From Bin87 sp965204685 (GTDB lineage Bacteria > Chloroflexota > Dehalococcoidia > Lucifugimonadales > UBA3495), in assembly GCA_965204685.1 (NCBI GenBank), contig OZ242004.1, positions 558,001-622,000 on the forward strand: DNA of 64,000 nt, given 5' to 3'. Below, piece after piece: positions 44,254-51,193 of this stretch. The notes beneath the pieces were generated by a model. The model was not told where the DNA came from and made no database searches. It saw only the letters and a list, made by a program, of their open reading frames with translations. How positions within the stretch are numbered: the first letter of the stretch is position 1; every line of letters starts with the position of its first letter. The translations under genes and the position numbers were made by a program.

Positions 44254-45333
44254 TCAGGCGGACACGCTGGCCAGGGCCCGTTCCTGGTCGGCGGCGATCA
44301 GGCGGTCGATGATGTCGCCCAGACCGCCGTCCATCAAACGCTGGACGCCGTGGACCGACAGTCCGATGCGGTGGTCGGTGATCCGATCCTGCGGATAGTT
44401 GTAGGTTCGAATCTTCTCGGAGCGGTCGCCGCTGCCGATCTGCGCCTTGCGGCTGTTGGAGATGGCCGCCTGGTGGCGCTCCTGTTCCGCCGCGTACAAC
44501 CGGCTGCGCAGGATGGTCATGGCCTTGGACTTGTTCTTGTACTGCGACCGCTCGTCCTGGCAGACCACCACTACGCCGGTGGGCTCGTGGACGATGCGGA
44601 CCGCCGTGGCCACCTTGTTGACATTCTGCCCACCGTGGCCGCCGGCGTGGAAGATGTCGATGCGCAGGTCGTCCTCCTTGATGTCCACCTCGACCTCGTC
44701 GGCCTGCGGCAGCACCGCCACCGTAACGGTGGAGGTATGGATGCGACCCTGCGTCTCCGTTTCCGGAACACGCTGCACCCGGTGCACACCGGCTTCGAAC
44801 TTGAGCCGGCTGAAGGCGTTGTCCCCATCGACGGAGAAGGCGATGCGGCTGAAGCCGCCCAGATCCGACGCGTTGGAGTCCAGTATCTCTACTGCCCAGC
44901 CCTGCTCCTGGGAGAAGCGCTGGTACATGCGGTACAGGTCGCCGGCGAACAGCGATGCTTCCTCGCCGCCGGCGGCGGCGTGGATCTCCACGATGACGTC
45001 CCGCTCGTCGTTGGGGTCCTTCGGCAGCAGGGCGATCCGCAACCGCTGCGCCAACTGAGCAATGCGCTGTTCGACCTCGTCCAACTCCAGTTGGGCCATC
45101 TCCACCAGTTCAGGGTCACCGCCCTCGCCGATCAGCGCTTTCAGGTCAGCCTGCTCTTCGAACAGCTTACGGTGCTGGCTGTCGATGCCCGCCAGTTCTT
45201 CAAGGCCGGACCGTTCACGGTTCAACTCGCGCAGCTTGGAGTAATCAGCAGCCACTTCCGGGCGTGCCATTTCATCCTCGATGGACCGGTAACGATCCAC
45301 GATAGGCTGCAACTTGTCGAATATGTCTGCCAT
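44254..45333 (-). CDS. prfA: Peptide chain release factor 1
   Basis: 359 aa from the ATG at 45333 (MADIFDKLQPIVDRYRSIED). The peptidyl-hydrolysis motif GGHGGQNVNKVATAVR is intact. The N-terminal coiled coil and the recognition domain are complete, and the codon-recognition region for UAG/UAA is the PAT-type segment. Given UGA as a selenocysteine codon in this window, UGA termination would be by RF2, encoded elsewhere. It heads an operon with prmC and a phosphoesterase. Confidence 0.95.
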   Translation of the reverse strand: MADIFDKLQPIVDRYRSIEDEMARPEVAADYSKLRELNRERSGLEELAGIDSQHRKLFEEQADLKALIGEGGDPELVEMAQLELDEVEQRIAQLAQRLRIALLPKDPNDERDVIVEIHAAAGGEEASLFAGDLYRMYQRFSQEQGWAVEILDSNASDLGGFSRIAFSVDGDNAFSRLKFEAGVHRVQRVPETETQGRIHTSTVTVAVLPQADEVEVDIKEDDLRIDIFHAGGHGGQNVNKVATAVRIVHEPTGVVVVCQDERSQYKNKSKAMTILRSRLYAAEQERHQAAISNSRKAQIGSGDRSEKIRTYNYPQDRITDHRIGLSVHGVQRLMDGGLGDIIDRLIAADQERALASVSA

Positions 45334-45363
45334 CACACACCGCGCGATTGAAACTAACTCGGA

Positions 45364-45393
45364 ATTATAACTTAGGCCCCGGAACGTGTACAA
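45364..45393 (-). promoter_or_regulatory. Promoter of the prfA operon
   Basis: TATAAT at 45364-45369 on the minus strand, with TTGTAC at 45388-45393 as a weak -35 box, spacer 18 bp. Transcription would start about 25 nt before the prfA ATG. Confidence 0.5.
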
Positions 45394-45446
45394 GGCGAGC
45401 ATACGGGAAATACATACTCGGCGCGGCGGGTCAAAGCGCCGACCGG

Positions 45447-45740
45447 TCAGTTAGATGGGGCGCTTTCGTCCTCTGACTTGTCATTGGCGCGCCCTCGAAT
45501 CCGTGTGACCAGGTCCCAGACAAACGAGCCGATTTCGCTGCCCGCGCTCACCAGGGCGGAGATCCGCGCGGCCGTGTCCAGCATAATGCACGACGCCGCC
45601 TCAAAATTGGTCGCAGCGCGCCTGATTTTGGGATAGATCTTCAGCGTCACGACGGTGAGAACCAGCGCCGCCACGGTCACCATGACGGCCATAACGATAA
45701 TTGCAATATCTCGGATAATCGACACGACGTCAGGCGACAT
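45447..45740 (-). CDS. Small single-pass membrane protein (DUF948-like)
   Basis: 97 aa from the ATG at 45740 (GGGGAGGACAG upstream). One N-terminal membrane helix (IIVMAVMVTVAALVLTVVTL) is followed by a soluble amphipathic helix (KIRRAATNFEAASCIMLDTA) and an acidic tail. DUF948-type proteins of this shape occur with YtxH proteins and are of unknown function. It lies next to a YtxH gene on the same strand. Confidence 0.65.
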   Translation of the reverse strand: MSPDVVSIIRDIAIIVMAVMVTVAALVLTVVTLKIYPKIRRAATNFEAASCIMLDTAARISALVSAGSEIGSFVWDLVTRIRGRANDKSEDESAPSN

Positions 45741-45821
45741 AAACAGCTGTCCTCCCCATTGGGGCACAAAAAGCGCCGGGACGACGGCCGGTTCGACCGT
45801 CGCCCCGGCGGACGGTCCAGG

Positions 45822-46040
45822 CTAATCTTCGGATTCCAGCTCGGCGTCGCTGTCGCCGGCGGCGATCCGGCTGCGGATGCGCTGCCAGTAGTCGCGGCCG
45901 CGCTCGACGGCCTGGTTGGCGCCCTGCGTCAACGCCTGTCGCGTTTCCCGTCCGCTGCGCGGCGCAAGCAGCATGCCGAGGCCAACCCCGATGCCGATGC
46001 CGGCGGCGAGCAGTATCAAATCACGTTGAGTGCGGTTCAT
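45822..46040 (-). CDS. YtxH-domain protein
   Basis: 72 aa. An N-terminal glycine-rich membrane helix (LILLAAGIGIGVGLGMLLAP) followed by R-S-G-x-E-T-R-Q and a helical acidic tail is the YtxH pattern (general-stress-type small proteins of unknown function). AGGAGG lies 6 nt upstream of the ATG. Confidence 0.85.
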   Translation of the reverse strand: MNRTQRDLILLAAGIGIGVGLGMLLAPRSGRETRQALTQGANQAVERGRDYWQRIRSRIAAGDSDAELESED

Positions 46041-46073
46041 TTAAATCCTCCTGAAATTGGGCGGTCGTACTCA

Positions 46074-46079
46074 ATTATA
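46074..46079 (-). promoter_or_regulatory. Likely -10 box of the YtxH gene
   Basis: A perfect TATAAT on the minus strand, 34 bp before the ATG, in an AT-rich stretch; no good -35 box is seen. Confidence 0.4.
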
Positions 46080-46246
46080 CAACGGTATTGCTTCCAATCG
46101 ATAAAGTCACTGTTGTTCCTGATGACCGATCAGCGGTTGCGTTGGAAGGCAATTACGTCCGTTGCGTTGATGGGAATTCCTCGATGCAGTATCACGATTG
46201 TAGATATATTGTATTACATATATCCACAGATTGCAAGGCTGGCAAC

Positions 46247-47065
46247 CTACACGTACTGTTGCCAGCAGTCTTCCGCAACCGCCACCGGCCCGTCGTACAC
46301 CGACCGCGCCTCCGCGGCCAGGGGCTCGGTATCAGCGTGAAAATCGTTGTGGATGTGCGTCAGGGTCAGGGACCCGACGCCGGCCAGCTGGGCGATGCGC
46401 GCCGCTTCCGCCGCCGTGGAGTGGGCGGTGCCGTCGGCCATCTCGCGTTTCGCTTCGGTGCAGAGTGCCTCATGGATCAACAGCGTCGCTCCCTGGGCCA
46501 ATTCGGCCAGTTCCGGACACCAGCGGGTGTCTCCGGAAAACACCACCGCATGCCCGCCCGACTCGACCCGCCAGGCCAGCGCTCCCCGGATATGGTTGAC
46601 CTGCGTGGAACAGGCTCGCACGCCAGGCGTCAGCTGAACCCAATTCCCCGGCTCCGTGGGACGGAAAGCGATGGACCTGCGCCCGTCTCGCCTGAGCGCT
46701 CCCTCAGCGTCGACGGTGAGCCCTCGGGTCGGCAGGGCCAGCAGGGTGCCGATGTCGGCCATGGCCTGCTCGGAGCCGTAGACCTGCATTGGGTGTTCTT
46801 CCTCATTGCGTCGGCTCCGTTGCATCTCGATGTGCGGCAGCCCCTCGCAGTGGTCTGCATGGCTGTGGCTCAACAGGCAATGGTCAAACTCGTTCGGCGA
46901 CATGCCCAGCTCGTGCCCATGCCGCAGCACGGTGTTGCCCGACGCGGCGTCCAGGAGGATCCGCTCGCCGGTGGGGCAGTCCAGAACGATGGCGGTGTGG
47001 TTCCGCATGATGCAACCGCCCGCGCCCGTGCCCAGGTAACTGATGGTAAAGCCTGCCGTTGTCAA
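46247..47065 (-). CDS. Metallo-beta-lactamase-fold hydrolase (RNase Z-like)
   Basis: 272 aa. Metal motif LLSHSHADHCEGLPHI (H-x-H-x-D-H), GDTRWCPEL as the next metal-binding Asp region, HEALC and LTHIHNDF as downstream His motifs, close in pattern to the arylsulfatase/RNase Z/PhnP group (AtsA-like). A short N-terminal strand TISYLGTGAGGCI is typical. Substrate is unknown; tRNA 3' processing is unlikely without the RNase Z exosite, which is not seen. Confidence 0.8.
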   Translation of the reverse strand: MTTAGFTISYLGTGAGGCIMRNHTAIVLDCPTGERILLDAASGNTVLRHGHELGMSPNEFDHCLLSHSHADHCEGLPHIEMQRSRRNEEEHPMQVYGSEQAMADIGTLLALPTRGLTVDAEGALRRDGRRSIAFRPTEPGNWVQLTPGVRACSTQVNHIRGALAWRVESGGHAVVFSGDTRWCPELAELAQGATLLIHEALCTEAKREMADGTAHSTAAEAARIAQLAGVGSLTLTHIHNDFHADTEPLAAEARSVYDGPVAVAEDCWQQYV

Positions 47066-47078
47066 AATATCCCCTCCA

Positions 47079-47194
47079 AATCGTCAGAAGCAGGATTTTC
47101 GGGATTTGAGGATTATCAGGATTACCGCCCGTCAAATGGCATAACTGCCTCAATCCTGACCATCACACCAATCCGCCAAATCCTACTTCTGACA
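47079..47194. repeat. Dispersed imperfect palindrome, copy 3
   Basis: About 116 bp starting AATCGTCAGAAGCAGGATTT and ending with AAATCCTACTTCTGACA, with the same GGATT/AATCC interior pattern but a diverged centre. It lies between the MBL-fold hydrolase and the 2-hydroxyacid dehydrogenase genes, close to both ends. Confidence 0.7.
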
Positions 47195-47197
47195 TTA

Positions 47198-48199
47198 TTA
47201 TCGCAGCGCCACCCGCGAGTGGGGCAACACCGCCGGGTTCACCAGGAACTCCGGCATCCGACCCTGCAGCACGTCCACCGTGGCCTGCGCCGTGCGGACC
47301 TCCAGCTCCAGCACCGACTGCCGGGACAGGAATGCGACGTGAGGCGTGACGATCACGTTGTCCATGGCGAACAGAGGGTGATCCGCCGGCGGCGCCGACG
47401 ATTCCACCACGTCCAGACCGGCGCCGGCGATCTGCCCGTCCCGCAGCGCGTCGATCAATGCCGGCTCGTCGATGATGGGGCCGCGGGCGCAGTTGATGAT
47501 ATACGCCGACGGTTTCATGAGCCCGAACGCGGTCGCGTCGATGAGTCCGCGCGTCTCGTCGTTCAGCGGCGTGTGGACGGTGACGTAATCTGACACCGCC
47601 AGCAGGTCGTCCATCGTCGCCGCCGACACGCCGTCGGGCAACACGGCGTCAGCGGGCAGGTACGGGTCGAAGACCGCCACGTCCAGCCCGAAGGCCCGGG
47701 CCTTATCCGCCACGGCGCGGCCGATACGCCCGAATCCGACGATGCCGATGGTCTGGCCGCGCAGCCGGGTCAGCGGGTGGGGCGACGGCGTGCCCTCCCA
47801 GCGTCCGGCTTTGGCCACGCCGTCATAGAACCCGACCTGCCGGTTCCAGGTCAGCAGCAGCGCCATCACGTGGTCGCTGACCTCATCGATGCAGTAGTCG
47901 GGCACGTAGGTGACGGGGATGCCCAGCTCGGTGGCCACGTCCACCGCGATGTTGTCCACGCCCACTCCGTACCGGCTGATGACCCGGCACCGCTCGGCCG
48001 CCCGCACCACCGCCGGCGTCACCTGCGCGAAGCAGGTCATGATGCCGTCGCAGTCGGCGGCCAGCGCGGCCAGCGTCGCCTCCGACCCGTCCGGCGCCTC
48101 GATGACCTCCACCTCGTCGCCCAAGCCGGCAACCAGCACCTCCCGCTCCGGCGCGGTGGAGGGCCAGACGAAGTCGGTGATGAGGATGCGAGTGGGCAT
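47198..48199 (-). CDS. D-2-hydroxyacid dehydrogenase (CtBP-like)
   Basis: 333 aa. The NAD-binding Rossmann motif is TIGIVGFGRIGRAVADKA, with catalytic Arg in INCARGPIIDEPAL and His in VIVTPHVAFLSRQSV. The substrate-binding N-terminal part has RVISRYGVGVDNIAVDVATE. Family members reduce 2-oxo acids with NAD(P)H; the C-terminal-binding-protein group is the nearest by layout. The N-terminus (MPTRILITDF) and length are complete. Confidence 0.88.
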   Translation of the reverse strand: MPTRILITDFVWPSTAPEREVLVAGLGDEVEVIEAPDGSEATLAALAADCDGIMTCFAQVTPAVVRAAERCRVISRYGVGVDNIAVDVATELGIPVTYVPDYCIDEVSDHVMALLLTWNRQVGFYDGVAKAGRWEGTPSPHPLTRLRGQTIGIVGFGRIGRAVADKARAFGLDVAVFDPYLPADAVLPDGVSAATMDDLLAVSDYVTVHTPLNDETRGLIDATAFGLMKPSAYIINCARGPIIDEPALIDALRDGQIAGAGLDVVESSAPPADHPLFAMDNVIVTPHVAFLSRQSVLELEVRTAQATVDVLQGRMPEFLVNPAVLPHSRVALR

Positions 48200-48225
48200 A
48201 GCAGTTGGGTTAGGTCTTCCGAAGA

Positions 48226-48705
48226 TTAGTCGGTGGGCGAGGGTTCCGCAAGCGCATCCGCCCCGTGGCCGGCCAGGAGTTCACGGACGGCGGGGGCCAG
48301 TTTGGCGGGAATCAGCATCAGCGTCAGGCCGTCGGGCTTGAAGTCAGCCGCTTCTTCCCCCAGCGCTTCCTCTTCAGCCAGGGCTTCGGCGATAAGTCGG
48401 TGAACGCGCTCCGCATCCCAGCCGGGCGGGAAGTTGCCGGGCCCGTCCGACTTCCGATCAAGCCAGGCCTGAATCGCGGCGGTTTCTTCGGGATGGTCAG
48501 CCTCGTGGCGCGCGATCATGTCCCTGACGGTGGAGAGCAACTCTTTGGGCACCAGCACGTCCACGGTATGGGGATTCTCGTAAGCGTATTCGTCGTGGGC
48601 GATCCATTCCTCTTCGGTCAGGGAATCGAAGTATTTCGCAAGTTCCTGCATCTCTTTGACTTCATCGGGATCCCAATCGGACTGGTACGCGTTGGGGTCT
48701 TTCAT
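48226..48705 (-). CDS. Acidic antitoxin-like protein with two repeat units
   Basis: 159 aa from the ATG at 48705, with GGAGAGG upstream. Two copies of a strand-helix unit are visible: TVDVLVPKELLSTVRDMIAR (residues ~47-66) and LTLMLIPAKLAPAVRELLAG (~125-144). Each resembles a ribbon-helix-helix-type antitoxin pattern. The protein is strongly acidic. I do not recognise a named family. It is downstream of a HicB antitoxin and a truncated toxin-like frame, so a toxin-antitoxin link is likely but unproved. Confidence 0.55.
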   Translation of the reverse strand: MKDPNAYQSDWDPDEVKEMQELAKYFDSLTEEEWIAHDEYAYENPHTVDVLVPKELLSTVRDMIARHEADHPEETAAIQAWLDRKSDGPGNFPPGWDAERVHRLIAEALAEEEALGEEAADFKPDGLTLMLIPAKLAPAVRELLAGHGADALAEPSPTD

Positions 48706-48807
48706 CGTCCTCTCCGTTTCGATGGGACCGTACAGAATGTCCGCAACGCGGTGCCGGCAGATGTGAGGCATCCCTGTTTCTGGGTCAACGCAAAACCGAA
48801 GGCCCAT
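48706..48807 (-). pseudogene. Truncated toxin-like frame
   Basis: A 34-codon open frame, continuous with the antitoxin-like gene, reads FCVDPETGMPHICRHRV. This is close to the N-terminal DPETGxPHIYRHxV motif of small DUF4258/toxin-like proteins and then stops resembling anything. It overlaps the end of the hicB-like gene. Probably a fossil of a toxin gene between hicB and the acidic protein. Confidence 0.4.
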
Positions 48808-48988
48808 CGTTCAGCCGGTGCTCGATTTCGGCGCCCGAAGCCGTCTCAAAAAACAGATCCAAAGCCTCGTTGAGGTTATCGCGGGCCTCGGCGACGGTGT
48901 CACCCTGGCTGGCGATGTCCAGTTCTGGGCAGAGGGCGACGTAGCCGACATCTTCGTGCTCGATGATTTTTGTGAGGTATCTGGCCAT
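48785..48988 (-). CDS. HicB-type antitoxin-like protein (orphan)
   Basis: 67 aa from ATG 48988, with AGGAGG 7 nt upstream. The HicB fold core is HEDVGYVALCPELDIASQGD followed by TVAEARDNLNEALDLFFETA. There is no HicA next to it, and the typical C-terminal ribbon-helix-helix is absent; such short HicB-like proteins are common as orphan domains. It directly follows the ParA-partner gene by 16 nt, so it may be co-expressed. Confidence 0.78.
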   Translation of the reverse strand: MARYLTKIIEHEDVGYVALCPELDIASQGDTVAEARDNLNEALDLFFETASGAEIEHRLNDGPSVLR

Positions 48989-49004
48989 CCGGGTCCTCCT
49001 CTTG

Positions 49005-49415
49005 TCAAGAACGGAACGCATCTCCTTTTCTGGATCGGGAAATGGACATCTCAACAATGTGGTTGATGATCCTTTCCGTCGTTCTCCACTTCATCACCAG
49101 TTTGTTGGGATCCATCCCGTAATCGGCCACTATGTCTTTGAGCTGCTCAATTGTCAAAAGAGCCAACTGTTCACGGAGAGACTGCTCACTTTCTTGCACA
49201 ATCTGCACCGGATCTAACACCGCGGGTGTCCGCCTGTTGCGCCGGCGACGAGGACCTGTTTGGGACGTAGCCTCATTCTGACCTGAACTGCTACTTCCCT
49301 TATCAGTTTCAGGCAAGCCTATCGCTACGCGAACACGGCTTTCGAATTCTGGATTGCGCTCTGCTTCTTCCGAAATCGCTTTCGCCAGATTTTGTAATGC
49401 CCGTCTGAGTTTCAT
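49005..49415 (-). CDS. Small ParA-partner protein with SAP-like C-terminus
   Basis: 136 aa. Residues 1-35 are helical, 36-65 are low complexity with a basic stretch (PRRRRNRRTP), and residues ~84-125 (LALLTIEQLKDIVADYGMDP, KLVMKWRTTERIINHIVEMS) look like a SAP-type helix-turn-helix DNA-binding fold. It starts 4 nt after the parA stop, so the two genes are coupled. It lacks canonical ParB (GERRY-x) or RHH features, so it may be an unrecognised centromere-binding partner of ParA. Function is inferred from position. Confidence 0.55.
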   Translation of the reverse strand: MKLRRALQNLAKAISEEAERNPEFESRVRVAIGLPETDKGSSSSGQNEATSQTGPRRRRNRRTPAVLDPVQIVQESEQSLREQLALLTIEQLKDIVADYGMDPNKLVMKWRTTERIINHIVEMSISRSRKGDAFRS

Positions 49416-49419
49416 GGCG

Positions 49420-50457
49420 TCACTCCAAACTGCTCAGCACTTCGCCAGCGAGAGCATAGTAGTCATTGACGAAGCCGCTAGATCCGTATTTCTGCCTGAG
49501 GGTGCGTTTGCCTGTGAGTTCAGCTGCGGAGGCAATAGCGTTCGCCTGCTTAATGATCGTTTTGAAAACCGGGGCATCTCCGCTACCACGCAACCTCCGA
49601 AGAGTGTTGTTATGAACCGTCGATTGCACCTGATACTTGGTTATCACGATACCAAGCGGGTCGATAGTTTCGGCGATCTCCTCAGAAAACGCCCCTACCC
49701 GTTGCACGATTTGGGGAATGCCATAGGTCGAGAGGTGATCTGGTATTGTCGGAATGATGTACCCGTGGGAGATTCTCAATCCGTTCAACGTGATGATACC
49801 TAGGTTTGGTGGACAATCCACGAGAACGATGTCGTAATCGTCAAGCGTGGCTTTCACGGCGCGCCAGAGCAACTCGATGGGGTTGACGGAGTAAAATCGT
49901 CCGCTAGGAATGGTGGCGAGTTGGTCTTGCACGTCGATCAGGTCCAAACTGGACGGCAACAGGTCAATGTTCGTGTCACGGACATCGGATACCCGCTTCT
50001 GCAAGGTGGAATCGAGGTCGAATTTCTTGCTTTCGGGATCTGGATTTAGCGCATCTTTGAACAGCCGTGCAAGTGTGCATTCCTGTGCATTGAGCTTGGA
50101 CCACCGGTCCTCGCCGATCAGCATGGTTGTGGCGTTGGTTTGCGGGTCTAGATCAATAACGAGAACCCGTTTCCGCATTTCTGCGGACAACGTTTCGGCT
50201 AAAGCTACCGTCGTGGTAGTTTTACCGACACCGCCCTTCAAGTTGATGGTTGAGATTACATTAGCCATGGGAACCTTCCTTGTCCGTAACCACGATCGAA
50301 TTTGAGACCTCCGAAACACAGGCCCGGCCTTCAACTCGACGATCGGTTTGGGAAAATCCTTCGCACGAGCTCGCCAGTTGGACACGGCTTGGCGCGAGAC
50401 GCCGGCTAAACCGGCGATCTCATTGATACCGACAAATTCGTCACTATCAGTAGCCAT
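49420..50457 (-). CDS. ParA-family ATPase with N-terminal helix-turn-helix
   Basis: 345 aa from ATG 50457. Residues ~8-62 are an AlpA/MerR-type HTH (INEIAGLAGVSRQAVSNWRA), then the deviant Walker A KGGVGKTTTT at 74-83, Walker A' LVIDLDPQTNAT and Walker B VLVDCPPNLG. An internal ATG (codon 64, position 50268) has AAGGAAGG 5 nt upstream, which would give an ATPase without the HTH. Type Ia plasmid ParA proteins have an N-terminal DNA-binding domain that represses their own operon. A promoter with overlapping palindrome lies directly upstream. The downstream partner gene follows after 4 nt. Confidence 0.82.
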   Translation of the reverse strand: MATDSDEFVGINEIAGLAGVSRQAVSNWRARAKDFPKPIVELKAGPVFRRSQIRSWLRTRKVPMANVISTINLKGGVGKTTTTVALAETLSAEMRKRVLVIDLDPQTNATTMLIGEDRWSKLNAQECTLARLFKDALNPDPESKKFDLDSTLQKRVSDVRDTNIDLLPSSLDLIDVQDQLATIPSGRFYSVNPIELLWRAVKATLDDYDIVLVDCPPNLGIITLNGLRISHGYIIPTIPDHLSTYGIPQIVQRVGAFSEEIAETIDPLGIVITKYQVQSTVHNNTLRRLRGSGDAPVFKTIIKQANAIASAAELTGKRTLRQKYGSSGFVNDYYALAGEVLSSLE

Positions 50458-50467
50458 TCCAGTCTCT

Positions 50468-50517
50468 GTGTACAACGGTCACAAATTCAGTGTACGCCGT
50501 ACACAACGGCTTGTCAA
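50468..50517 (-). promoter_or_regulatory. parA promoter with overlapping operator
   Basis: TTGACA (50512-50517) and TACACT (50489-50494) with a 17-bp spacer. The palindrome GTGTACG-C-CGTACAC (50490-50504) covers the -10 and the adjacent part of the spacer, and a second GTGTAC half-site (50468-50473) lies just after the predicted start point. This is a textbook autorepression layout, and the parA HTH is the natural candidate repressor. Confidence 0.7.
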
Positions 50518-50526
50518 CTGTCCTCA

Positions 50527-50712
50527 CTAAACCTCAAACGGCGTCGGCACCATCCCCACAGGTACCTCGATCACCATGGGCACGTCCGCCGCCAAAGGCA
50601 TCCGCAGCCTCCCTTACTAGCACCCCATACGCCTCGGCCAGCTTGGCGAAGTCGGGGTTGTGCAGGTCGGTGCCGGCCGTGCGGCCTCTGAACTCGTCGC
50701 CTGAGACCTTGC
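50527..50712 (-). pseudogene. Decayed copy of the acetolactate-synthase-like 3' end
   Basis: Translated with one frameshift it reads TAGTDLHNPDFAKLAEAYGV and then VPMVIEVPVGMVPTPFEV*, matching LHNPDFVKLAEAYGV and IEVPVSMMPTPF of the intact gene ending at 51194. The duplicate spans about 185 bp and includes a deletion and frameshift, so it is non-functional. HicBA lies between it and the intact copy. Confidence 0.85.
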
Positions 50713-50734
50713 TTGTGGTCGCAGGAAGTGAAGA

Positions 50735-50956
50735 TTACAGCGCAGCGCAAAACTCGGCCACGGTCAGGCCGGCATCGCGGATGAGGCGGCGCAGTGTGCC
50801 TTTTGCAACCGTGGAATGATTGGGCACGGAGAGCGTCGCCATCTCCCCAGGCTTGGTCATCACGATGTGGCTACCCCGCTGGCGGGCCACGTCCCAGCCA
50901 AAACGCTCAAAATTGCGCACCGTCTCCGACCCGCTCAAGACCGGCAACTGGGGCAT
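50735..50956 (-). CDS. hicA: HicA-family mRNA interferase toxin
   Basis: 73 aa. Core GSETVRNFERFGWDVARQRG, then SHIVMTKPG and VPNHSTVAKGTLRRLIRDAG. The catalytic His is in GSHIVM, and the dsRNA-binding-like HicA fold (YcfA) is complete. It cleaves mRNA when released from HicB. Its start overlaps the hicB stop by 1 nt (TAATG-like), so translation is coupled. Confidence 0.88.
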   Translation of the reverse strand: MPQLPVLSGSETVRNFERFGWDVARQRGSHIVMTKPGEMATLSVPNHSTVAKGTLRRLIRDAGLTVAEFCAAL

Positions 50957-51162
50957 TACAAGGCAACCTCCACCTGCCGGGTTTCTACGGTCAGCGGCAG
51001 GCCCCGTTCGGCGCGCACTTCCATGCAGAGCTTGATGGCTTCCCGGATGTTCGACAGCGCTTCATCCTTCGTATCGCCCTGGCTTACACAGCCCGGAATG
51101 GCCGGGCATTCCACGATCCAGACGCCATCTTCATCCCGGTCAATGGTCACCGTGAGTTTCAT
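50956..51162 (-). CDS. hicB: HicB-family antitoxin
   Basis: 68 aa. KLTVTIDRDEDGVWIVECPA with IPGCVSQGDTKDEALSNIRE is the HicB partial RNase H fold. Gene order is antitoxin first, toxin second. It lacks a long C-terminal HTH, as in short HicB proteins. Located between the intact and decayed copies of the ALS-like gene 3' end. Confidence 0.85.
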   Translation of the reverse strand: MKLTVTIDRDEDGVWIVECPAIPGCVSQGDTKDEALSNIREAIKLCMEVRAERGLPLTVETRQVEVAL

Positions 51163-51193
51163 AGGTCAATCCTCCCTGCGCCGGGTCGATTGC

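Noticed and set aside
46088..47593. A 501-codon plus-strand frame across the MBL hydrolase and repeat copy 3
   Set aside because: It is antisense to the metallo-hydrolase gene with its H-x-H-x-D-H motif and includes the palindromic repeat.
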